Assembly: GCA_018335795.1 (NCBI GenBank)
Contig: JAGXRP010000042.1
Span: 1 to 57,576 of the forward strand
Origin: Desulfobulbaceae bacterium
GTDB taxonomy: Bacteria; Bacteroidota; Ignavibacteria; Kapaibacteriales; UBA2268
DNA length: 57,576 bases
Direction of reading: 5' to 3'
Positions within the stretch are counted from its first letter, which is position 1. Each line of letters starts with the position of its first letter. Under the pieces are notes generated by a model that was given only the letters and a program-made list of their open reading frames with translations, searched no databases and was not told where the DNA came from. Both the position numbers and the translations under genes were made by a program. Below are positions 25,882-33,219 of this stretch, piece after piece.

Positions 25882-25997
25882 GTTTTTCCTGAAGAATTGT
25901 CAATAAAACTTTAAAACGTAACATCTTATTTGATATTTTTTATCATTGTAAGTTCTTTAAATTTCACACATTTTATATCTATTCCATTTTTTTGCCG

Positions 25998-26005
25998 TAT
26001 ATTTG
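25998..26005 (+). promoter_or_regulatory. Possible -7 box (TATATTTG)
   Basis: TATATTTG fits TAnnTTTG and lies 29 nt before the MBL-fold start. No -33 TTG is seen at the right distance, so support is weak. Confidence 0.3.
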
Positions 26006-26034
26006 CTTTTTGTATTGGAATATTTCTGGAAAAC

Positions 26035-26664
26035 ATGCAGGTTATACCGATTGAAGCGGGACCGGTAGCCACAATAGGTTATCTGGTAATAGATAAAAAA
26101 TCAAAAAAAGGAGCAATCATTGATGCGCCCCTTGAAAGTACTACATATTTTGACTCTCTCATCACCGAAAATAAAATCAAAGTTGAAGCTATAATTTTAA
26201 CTCATACCCATTGGGACCACGTCGCAGATTTAGCAAAACTAAAGCGTCTGACAGGAGCTAAAGTTTACGTACACCAACAAGATGAACATAGACTTACTGA
26301 GCCGATGAACCATACAGTTATTCCGCTCCCGTTCAACATTGAATCGGTCGAGGACTACAAACTTATCACTCACGATGACGAAATCAAAATAGGCAACTTA
26401 TCATTCAAAGTTGTCCATACACCTGGTCATACTGAAGGAGGTATTTGTTTGATTGAATATCACCACAAAATTATTTTCGCAGGTGATACAATCTTTAATG
26501 AAAGTATCGGCAGGGTTGACTTGCCGGGTGGCTCAATGGAAACACTTTTGAATTCAATCAAAACTGTATTGATGAATTTACCTGACAATTTCAAGATATT
26601 CAGCGGACACGGTCCTGCTACTACCATTGGTTGGGAACGTAGTCGCAATCCTTTTTTGAATTAG
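26035..26664 (+). CDS. MBL-fold metallo-hydrolase (glyoxalase II-like)
   Basis: A 209-residue metallo-beta-lactamase-fold hydrolase. The binuclear metal site is complete: THTHWDH (H57, H59, D61, H62), H132 in TPGHTEGG, D151 in FAGDTIF, and a late His in FSGHGPAT. The length and GHTEGG motif match the YcbL/glyoxalase II-like group, which hydrolyses thioesters such as S-lactoylglutathione; the substrate is not certain. The frame is open from an ATG at 25930, but the added part is not conserved-looking; the ATG at 26035 (MQVIPIEAGP) is the family-typical start. Confidence 0.88.
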   Translation: MQVIPIEAGPVATIGYLVIDKKSKKGAIIDAPLESTTYFDSLITENKIKVEAIILTHTHWDHVADLAKLKRLTGAKVYVHQQDEHRLTEPMNHTVIPLPFNIESVEDYKLITHDDEIKIGNLSFKVVHTPGHTEGGICLIEYHHKIIFAGDTIFNESIGRVDLPGGSMETLLNSIKTVLMNLPDNFKIFSGHGPATTIGWERSRNPFLN

Positions 26665-26700
26665 CTTTATGATAAGAATCATTAATCAAATGGTGTTTGT

Positions 26701-27201
26701 ATGAAGATTCGTTTGATTCAAATTTCGTTTCTTTTTACTATTGTTTGCTTATTCCAAGCATGTTATTCGTTCACAGGTGGCTCGATTCCGTCACATCTCA
26801 AGACTCTATATATATCGGCTGTAAACGATAATAGCGGGTTCGGTAATCCGGAATATAGAGATTTGCTTACTAACAATTTGATTGATGTATTTCGTACAGA
26901 TAATTCACTTTCACAAGTAGATTTCGGTGGAGATGCTCGCCTGACTGTCATAATTTCAGCTATTCGCGAGAATCCCGTTACTGTTAGTCCCGGAGAATTG
27001 GAAACAGAACGTAAAGTTGAAGTTCATTGCGATGTTGAGTATTATGATAATGTTAAAAAAAGTGTAATTTTCAAAAAAAACTTTATGACCTATGACATAT
27101 ATCCTGTTTCTGACGCTATAACAGGGCGTACACAAGCTATTACAACAGCACTTAATCAAGTTGCTGATGATATATTGTTAGCAGTTGTATCAGGTTGGTG
27201 A
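26701..27201 (+). CDS. lptE: LptE-family outer-membrane lipoprotein
   Basis: A 166-residue lipoprotein with signal peptide and lipobox LFQAC (Cys21). The mature part reads YSFTGGSIPSHLKTLYISAVNDNSG, then a helix of NPEYRDLLTNNLIDVF, and LTVIISAIRENP, as in LptE, the plug subunit of the LptD LPS translocon. The Bacteroidota form of LptE is divergent, so the assignment is by layout and motif. It begins 37 nt after the MBL gene and is probably cotranscribed with it. lptD is not in the window. Confidence 0.75.
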   Translation: MKIRLIQISFLFTIVCLFQACYSFTGGSIPSHLKTLYISAVNDNSGFGNPEYRDLLTNNLIDVFRTDNSLSQVDFGGDARLTVIISAIRENPVTVSPGELETERKVEVHCDVEYYDNVKKSVIFKKNFMTYDIYPVSDAITGRTQAITTALNQVADDILLAVVSGW

Positions 27202-27218
27202 TTTTTTTCATATTTTTG
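27185..27218 (+). promoter_or_regulatory. Possible Bacteroidota-type promoter
   Basis: TTG (27185-27187), 23-nt spacer, TATTTTTG (27211-27218). It overlaps the 3' end of lptE and lies 38 nt before the glycosyltransferase. Confidence 0.35.
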
Positions 27219-27255
27219 TGTTGTAAAAATAATTTTTGGCAAATAGTCATTTAGT

Positions 27256-28707
27256 ATGGAAAATATTATACTCATTATTTACTTTGTTTCTCTAAGCATT
27301 TTATTCATGTTCGGCATCCATGGCGTGATATTGTTGTATTATTACCGCAAAACACACGCTGCAAGTCATCCGAATGAGAAAATGCCTGAAACATTTCCTC
27401 TTGTCACAATTCAATTGCCTATTTTCAACGAGAAATACGTTGTTGCAAGGCTTATTAAGTCGATTTGTGAGATTGAATACCCCAAAGATAGACTTGAAAT
27501 TCAAGTCTTGGATGATTCGACAGATAATACTACCGAAATTGCACAAGATTTAGTCAATCAGTATGCCGCAAAGGGATATGATATTGTCTATGTCAATAGA
27601 AAAAGTCGCAATGGATTCAAGGCTGGTGCACTCAAATACGGTCTCGAGTTTGCTAAGGGCGAATTTGTTGCAATCTTCGATGCTGACTTTGTTCCTAATA
27701 GTGACTTTTTGCTCAAAACTATTCCACATTTCAATAATCCCGAAATTGGAATGGTCCAAACAAGATGGGAACATCTAAACGAAGAATATTCTTTCTTGAC
27801 AAAGGCTCAAGCACTCGCTTTGGATGGTCACTTTGTAATAGAGCAACAGGTTCGGAATAAAGCCGGATTTTTTATCAATTTCAATGGTACAGCAGGAGTT
27901 TGGAGAAAAGATTGTATCTTTGATGCCGGTAATTGGCAAGCTGATACACTTACTGAAGACCTTGACTTGAGCTATCGTGCTCAGATAAAGGGATGGAAAT
28001 TCCGATTCCTGAATGATGTTACTTCGCCTGCAGAATTGCCTGCAGACATCAATGCCCTTAAGACCCAACAATTCCGTTGGACAAAAGGAGCGGTCGAAAC
28101 TGCTATCAAAATGTTGCCCAAAGTGTTTAAATCCAAGCTTTCACTCAAAGTGAAATTCGAGTGCTTTGTTCATCTTACCAGCAATATTGTATTCCCGTTC
28201 ATTATTGTAGTTGCATTGCTCAATATTCCTCTTGTAGTAATCAAAAACACAATTGGTGGGTTTGACGAATACTACTCTATGATGTCTGTTTTTGTACTTG
28301 CATCGGTGTCTACTTTTTTGTTCTATACTTATGCTCAAAAAGCCTTACATTTGGATTGGAGAAATCGTTTATTGCTTTTCCCGGTATTTCTTGCCGGCAG
28401 TATGGGCTTTGCGGTCAATAATTCCAAAGCTGTAATTGAAGCCTTAATCGGCAAAAAATCCGCATTTGCACGCACTCCCAAGGAAGGAATAGTTGGCACT
28501 CAAAAATCAATTTCGGCAAAATCTTATTTCCAACGTAGAATCAGTAGCACTGTAATAATAGAACTACTCTTGGCGCTTTATTATCTAGTAGGCATTATCA
28601 TTTCAGCTGCATACCTCGAAATCGCAGCAATTCCTTTCCAACTACTATTTTTATTTGGCTTTGGGACTGTTGGATACCTTTCTTTGAGGCATGCTCTTGC
28701 CAAGTAG
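27256..28707 (+). CDS. Family 2 glycosyltransferase, cellulose synthase-like
   Basis: A 483-residue processive-type GT2 enzyme in the inner membrane. One N-terminal membrane segment (about 4-28), then the GT-A domain: QLPIFNEKYVVARLIKSIC, DDSTDNT (UDP-binding Asp pair), DADFVPNSDF (DxD-like), TEDLDLSYRAQ (catalytic Asp) and QQFRWTKG (the Q/RxxRW motif), followed by four or five C-terminal membrane segments. These motifs resemble beta-glucan or glucomannan synthases (CESA-like/CsbB-like groups). The polymer or lipid-linked product is not predictable. It ends at a strong terminator. Confidence 0.9.
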   Translation: MENIILIIYFVSLSILFMFGIHGVILLYYYRKTHAASHPNEKMPETFPLVTIQLPIFNEKYVVARLIKSICEIEYPKDRLEIQVLDDSTDNTTEIAQDLVNQYAAKGYDIVYVNRKSRNGFKAGALKYGLEFAKGEFVAIFDADFVPNSDFLLKTIPHFNNPEIGMVQTRWEHLNEEYSFLTKAQALALDGHFVIEQQVRNKAGFFINFNGTAGVWRKDCIFDAGNWQADTLTEDLDLSYRAQIKGWKFRFLNDVTSPAELPADINALKTQQFRWTKGAVETAIKMLPKVFKSKLSLKVKFECFVHLTSNIVFPFIIVVALLNIPLVVIKNTIGGFDEYYSMMSVFVLASVSTFLFYTYAQKALHLDWRNRLLLFPVFLAGSMGFAVNNSKAVIEALIGKKSAFARTPKEGIVGTQKSISAKSYFQRRISSTVIIELLLALYYLVGIIISAAYLEIAAIPFQLLFLFGFGTVGYLSLRHALAK

Positions 28708-28730
28708 TAAGAAAATCTAGTATTTAAATG

Positions 28731-28762
28731 GAGACAGATATATTTTTTCTGTCTCTTTTTTT
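28731..28762 (+). terminator. Rho-independent terminator
   Basis: GAGACAGA (28731-28738) pairs with TCTGTCTC (28748-28755), followed by seven T. Confidence 0.88.
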
Positions 28763-28763
28763 A

Positions 28764-28771
28764 TATATTTG
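28764..28771 (+). promoter_or_regulatory. Possible -7 box (TATATTTG)
   Basis: TATATTTG right after the terminator, 33 nt before the next gene. No -33 element is evident at the right distance. Confidence 0.3.
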
Positions 28772-28803
28772 CAATTCAATTTTTGAAATCTAGACTAATA
28801 ATT

Positions 28804-29577
28804 ATGATGGATACAATCAGCCAAAATAATATAAGAGAATACGACATCACCGAAATACTTGGTATTGCTTGGAATATCTTCCGAACAAAGTACCATGTCT
28901 TGTTTTCTATTGGTTTTTTAGTGTATTTGCCGTCAAATATTCTTGTAGCTACAATGCCCCATATCAATATTGAACACTTATTGGGTGCAGATTATTTCAC
29001 AAGATTGGGCTTTTCGGCAACATTGATTAGCTCAATGCTCTTAGCCTTTGGCGGAAATATCGCTATTGCAATAGCAGTAAATAAAATTGTTTTCGAGCAA
29101 AGCGAATCTGTTAAAAAAGTATTTTTGCAATTCATCTCGAAATTTCTAAGTGATTGGCATATTAATTTATTGGTTATAGCCGTTTTTTTTGTAGCAGGCA
29201 TGTTTTGGCTGACATCGGTCTTTCTTAATGCTTTTTTATTTTTGTTGGTTTCAGTACCTGCAATCATTCTTTTGAATTATTGGGTCTTTGGTATCTATTC
29301 ATTTGCAATGCGTGAATTGAACTTGTATGAATCCTTAAAATACAGTTACGCTGTTGTTTATGAGCGATGGGGAAAAGTATTCTTATACACTGTTTCATTA
29401 TTCTTACTTTCATTAGTAGTTGTTGTTTTTTCTGCAATACCATTTTCATGGTTAGGTGGGAATGTGATATTAGAAGTCATTTACAACACATTAGTTTCAA
29501 TTTTGAATTCATATTTTGTAGTTGCTTTTACTGTTTTCTTCGTTAATTTTGAAGAATCATCCTACAAAAAGCAATAA
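28804..29577 (+). CDS. Six-TM integral membrane protein
   Basis: A 257-residue hydrophobic protein. A short soluble start (REYDITEILGIAWNIFRTKY) is typical of proteins with an N-terminal amphipathic helix before paired membrane helices. Six hydrophobic segments follow, in a pattern like the glycerophosphodiesterase membrane-domain/DUF975-type proteins. The frame opens at a TTG at 28783; ATG 28804 or 28807 is preferred. Function unknown. It ends at a terminator. Confidence 0.65.
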   Translation: MMDTISQNNIREYDITEILGIAWNIFRTKYHVLFSIGFLVYLPSNILVATMPHINIEHLLGADYFTRLGFSATLISSMLLAFGGNIAIAIAVNKIVFEQSESVKKVFLQFISKFLSDWHINLLVIAVFFVAGMFWLTSVFLNAFLFLLVSVPAIILLNYWVFGIYSFAMRELNLYESLKYSYAVVYERWGKVFLYTVSLFLLSLVVVVFSAIPFSWLGGNVILEVIYNTLVSILNSYFVVAFTVFFVNFEESSYKKQ

Positions 29578-29583
29578 TTAAGT

Positions 29584-29611
29584 AAAATTTCAAAAAAAAG
29601 TGAAATTTTTT
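29584..29611 (+). terminator. Rho-independent terminator
   Basis: AAAATTTC (29584-29591) pairs with GAAATTTT (29602-29609), and the T run continues past the stem. It closes the membrane-protein gene 6 nt after its stop. Confidence 0.7.
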
Positions 29612-29621
29612 AAAATTTCTT

Positions 29622-29648
29622 GTAACTTTATTATAACTTCATGTGTCT
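29622..29648 (+). promoter_or_regulatory. ECF-sigma-like promoter (site B)
   Basis: GTAAC (29622-29626), 17-nt spacer, TGTCT (29644-29648), embedded in TTGTAACTTT...CTTCATGTGTCTTTT, very like site A at 24512. It is the only promoter-like signal in the 199-nt gap before the T9SS gene and would leave a leader of about 120 nt. Confidence 0.5.
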
Positions 29649-29776
29649 TTTAAGTAAGCAATCTTTTGAAATTGTTCAAAAGCATTTTGCCGATAACTCG
29701 AAACTTGTTAACTTTGCTATTTAATATTAGAACATTTTAAAATTTATTTTTTGTTAAAACATTTTAAGGAAACAAA

Positions 29777-31849
29777 ATGAAAAGATTTTTTTACACAATG
29801 CTTGTGATGGCAGTATTTCCTGCCCTATTGTATTCACAAGGTATTTTCCTAAACGAAGCAGACAATTCTTCTGCTCAGAATCATAAGAACGAATCTGAAC
29901 TTCTGAAAATTTTACCGGAAGTGAGCTACGACAAACAATTGGCACCACTTACTCAAGGAAAATTCAAAGAAATTGGTATCACAATTGACTTGATTTTCAA
30001 CACTTACTACTCAGGAGTTACACCATTTGTTTACGAACCTAATTCAGGTACTTTGATATATGTCCAAACAGACAGAATCAGAGTTCCAAACGTTGACTCT
30101 TCAGCTTTGACAGGAATAATCGTACTTTACACTTCACAAGATGGTGGCGAAAATTGGCAAACACACGAAATTTACCGTAAATGGGGTAAGGTCCCTGTTA
30201 ATGCATCTATTGCAGTTTTAAATCCAAACAATGAAACTAATCCTGCAAACTTTAAATATGTAATCTCAACAAGATTCTTCCAATTGAACAGAAGCACCGG
30301 TACAGATAACTATGAAAATAAAGGTGGATTGTTCTTACTTTATGAAGGTAATAACTTCACATATTTTGAATATCCTGAACCCGGACCATTGTCAAATAAC
30401 CCGGGTACAAATCAGCGTTGGAGTATGGCAAATATGACTGCATCCGGAGCTAAGAATGGTAATTACTTCTATGCAGGTGGCTTACTGACACCGGCTAATG
30501 AATTTATTCAATATGGTTATTATGGCTTTGGTTATGTTGGTCTTGACGCAGCTGATGTTGGCTCTTCAATTCCTGCACAATTCAATTACGACCAATTTAA
30601 ACCAAGTACGGGTGGATTAGGCTCTTCTTTTACCAGTCAAATGAATCTTGACGTTGACGCTCAAGGCAATGTTTATGCGGCTGTTAATAATCACTTTAAG
30701 CCAAATACAGAAGATAGAGGTAGAGTTGTTGGCGTTGCAAAATCAATTGATAATGGTAAAACTTTTTCAGAATTCAACAAAATGTCTGCTTCAATAATTG
30801 ACGATTTTGTAACTTTCAAAGGTGGAAATCCAACTATCGGTGTTTCAACACCTGGCTCATACCCATATTCATCAAACGGTTTTAGAGTTATAGCAGAAGA
30901 TGAATATAGTTTTATCTATAGAATATTTAGTTTTACATCTCAACAATCTTATGATACATATATTGTAGAAGCTTATCGTAAGGGCGGTCAATGGGGCATG
31001 AGAGAAATTTCAACTTTTAGTGGTAACAAATGGAGAATTCCATATGTTATTCAAGACACTAATTCAATCACTCAGACAGACCAATTCTTTGACAATTCAA
31101 GACAACACGAAGTACAACTTGCAATTACCGCTGATGGCCAATATCTTGTTGCGAAATGGATGGACAACCGTCAAGATTTAGTAGAACTTGCTACTCCATA
31201 CCCAACATTAGTTGGAAGTGGACAAATTGATTCAATGTTAACTACAGATATTTTCTACTCATATAGACCTGTTAACGGTACACAATGGTCACCGGCATAT
31301 AATTTGACAAATGACGTATGGATGAACAAGGGCACTTGGATTCCTAACATAGTTCCAAGTATCAACAAAATACCAGTCATCGAACATGCAACCGTAAGAT
31401 TTACAAATCCTTCAAACCCAAGAATTGCTTATCCTTACTTCTTGCAAAACTTTGTGGTTGAAGCCAGCATTCGCAATCACATTCTTGTTGCTACATTTGA
31501 CGGTCTAAACCCGGGCAATATCCGTAACGAAGCTATTCAAGTTCCTGAAGGAGTTGCCGGTGTAAGTAGTGTTGATGAAGTAAATTACAACTTCAGATTA
31601 TTCAACATGAGTCCTAATCCGGTCAACAATGATGGTTATATCAACTATCAATTAGATGCTCCAGGCCATGTAACTATTGACATTCACAATTCTTTAGGTC
31701 AAAAAGTCATGAATGTACGCAATGCATTCACAGACCAAGGCTTATGGCAAGCTAATTTCTCAGCTTCAGAATTGCCAGCCGGTGCTTATTTCTACACTTT
31801 GACATTCAATGGCAAATCTGTAACAAAACCAATGCACATTGCTCGTTAA
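29777..31849 (+). CDS. Large T9SS-secreted protein with sialidase-like propeller
   Basis: A 690-residue secreted protein. Signal peptide MKRFFYTMLVMAVFPALLYSQ. The body (about 60-580) reads as a beta-propeller with Asp-box-like turns (SQDGGENWQ, SIDNGKTF), as in sialidase/BNR-repeat proteins, without a recognisable catalytic Arg triad. The final 80 residues are a T9SS sorting domain: NMSPNPVNNDGYINYQL, DIHNSLGQKVM, SELPAGAYFYTLTFNGKS and a final strand. AAGGA precedes the ATG. Terminators on both sides make it monocistronic, with an ECF-like promoter. Likely an abundant surface or extracellular protein; the ligand is unknown. Confidence 0.8.
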   Translation: MKRFFYTMLVMAVFPALLYSQGIFLNEADNSSAQNHKNESELLKILPEVSYDKQLAPLTQGKFKEIGITIDLIFNTYYSGVTPFVYEPNSGTLIYVQTDRIRVPNVDSSALTGIIVLYTSQDGGENWQTHEIYRKWGKVPVNASIAVLNPNNETNPANFKYVISTRFFQLNRSTGTDNYENKGGLFLLYEGNNFTYFEYPEPGPLSNNPGTNQRWSMANMTASGAKNGNYFYAGGLLTPANEFIQYGYYGFGYVGLDAADVGSSIPAQFNYDQFKPSTGGLGSSFTSQMNLDVDAQGNVYAAVNNHFKPNTEDRGRVVGVAKSIDNGKTFSEFNKMSASIIDDFVTFKGGNPTIGVSTPGSYPYSSNGFRVIAEDEYSFIYRIFSFTSQQSYDTYIVEAYRKGGQWGMREISTFSGNKWRIPYVIQDTNSITQTDQFFDNSRQHEVQLAITADGQYLVAKWMDNRQDLVELATPYPTLVGSGQIDSMLTTDIFYSYRPVNGTQWSPAYNLTNDVWMNKGTWIPNIVPSINKIPVIEHATVRFTNPSNPRIAYPYFLQNFVVEASIRNHILVATFDGLNPGNIRNEAIQVPEGVAGVSSVDEVNYNFRLFNMSPNPVNNDGYINYQLDAPGHVTIDIHNSLGQKVMNVRNAFTDQGLWQANFSASELPAGAYFYTLTFNGKSVTKPMHIAR

Positions 31850-31877
31850 TTCTTAAGAATTGAAATCTAAATTCAAG

Positions 31878-31903
31878 GCTGCCCATTAGGGCAGCTTTTT
31901 TTT
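31878..31903 (+). terminator. Rho-independent terminator
   Basis: GCTGCCC-ATTA-GGGCAGC (31878-31895) followed by eight T. The remaining gap to the aminotransferase shows no gene. Confidence 0.9.
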
Positions 31904-32092
31904 GTTAAAATTTTTCAAATGGAATTCTCATGAACTGTCCAATTTAATTGCATTGATGATATAAAATCTTTGCTAATACTTTGCGTCATTTCATCGGTTC
32001 AATAGGCTTTAAAACTCGATTTTCCGATTGAATACATGAAACAAAATGGTTTTGATTTTCTTGAAAATTATGAAATTAAACTACAAAAAAAT

Positions 32093-33211
32093 ATGAAATT
32101 TATTGACCTCGATACTCAATACAAGAGACTAAAAAGCAGTATAGACAAAGAAACATTAAAAGTGCTTGATTCGGGCACTTTCATCATGGGCGGCAAAGTA
32201 ACGGAATTGGAGCAACTCTTAGCTGACTACGTTGGAGTGAAGCATTGCATATCCTGTGCATCAGGGACAGATGCCCTTCTAATGCCACTTATGGCTTGGG
32301 GCATAGGTAGGGGAGATGCCGTGTTTACTACACCGTTTACATTTATTGCAACAGCCGAAGTTATTGCTTTGACAGGTGCCACTCCAGTTTTTGTTGACAT
32401 TGACTCCAAAACTTTTAATATTGATGTCGTTGAGCTTGAATTAAAAATTCAGCAAATCATTTCGGAAGGGAATTTGCAGCCCAAAGCAATAATCCCTGTG
32501 GACTTATTCGGTTTGATGGCTGAATATGCCAAGATTAACGAAATCGCCGCGAAATATGGTCTCAAAGTACTCGAAGATGCAGCACAATCATTTGGGGCTG
32601 TGCAATTGGGCAGAAAGGCATGTAGTTTCGGTGATGTTGCAGCCACATCATTTTATCCGGCAAAACCACTTGGATGCTACGGAGATGGTGGAGCAATTTT
32701 CACCAACGACGCAGATACTGCAATGCTACTACAATCAATCAGAGTTCATGGTCAGGGCGAAGATAAGTACAACAATGACCGAATTGGCATAAATGGGCGA
32801 TTGGATACTATTCAAGCCACAATATTAATTGAAAAAATGAGCATTTTTGATGAAGAACTTCTCTTACGAAATAAGGTTGCCAATATATATTCAACACACC
32901 TTAAAACCGTTACAGTTCCATTCGTTCCTGATGATAATTCCAGTGCCTGGGCTTTATATTCAGTGCTCGCCAAAAGTACTGAACATCGTCGAATTATAAT
33001 GGAAAAATTAAGCAGTCTGAATATTCCAAGTGTGATTTATTATCCCAAGCCGCTCCATTTGCAAAGAGCTTTTGATTATCTTGGGTATAAAAAGGGTGAT
33101 TTCCCGATTTCCGAGATTGTTTCCGAACGCATTTTCAGTTTACCCATGCACCCATATTTGACCGAAGCAGACATTAAGCAAGTCTGCGAAGTGATATATT
33201 TGATTGATTGA
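32093..33211 (+). CDS. DegT/DnrJ/EryC1/StrS family aminotransferase
   Basis: A 372-residue PLP-dependent sugar aminotransferase, which transfers an amino group to a nucleotide keto-sugar for surface polysaccharide or LPS. Motifs: SGTDALLMPLMAWGI (cofactor phosphate contact), TPFTFIATAE, EDAAQSFGA (Asp to the pyridine nitrogen), FYPAKPLGCYGDGGAIF (PLP lysine), and a C-terminal SLPMHPYL. The frame opens at an ATG at 32036; the family normally starts MKFIDL, so I use 32093, although neither has a good ribosome site. It stands alone and converges on ftsI. No other sugar-nucleotide gene is near. Confidence 0.88.
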   Translation: MKFIDLDTQYKRLKSSIDKETLKVLDSGTFIMGGKVTELEQLLADYVGVKHCISCASGTDALLMPLMAWGIGRGDAVFTTPFTFIATAEVIALTGATPVFVDIDSKTFNIDVVELELKIQQIISEGNLQPKAIIPVDLFGLMAEYAKINEIAAKYGLKVLEDAAQSFGAVQLGRKACSFGDVAATSFYPAKPLGCYGDGGAIFTNDADTAMLLQSIRVHGQGEDKYNNDRIGINGRLDTIQATILIEKMSIFDEELLLRNKVANIYSTHLKTVTVPFVPDDNSSAWALYSVLAKSTEHRRIIMEKLSSLNIPSVIYYPKPLHLQRAFDYLGYKKGDFPISEIVSERIFSLPMHPYLTEADIKQVCEVIYLID

Positions 33212-33219
33212 TTTTGTGA

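Noticed and set aside
32036-32092. N-terminal extension of the DegT aminotransferase
   Set aside because: The family normally begins with MKFIDL; the extra 19 residues have no ribosome site upstream and no family-like sequence, though they cannot be excluded.
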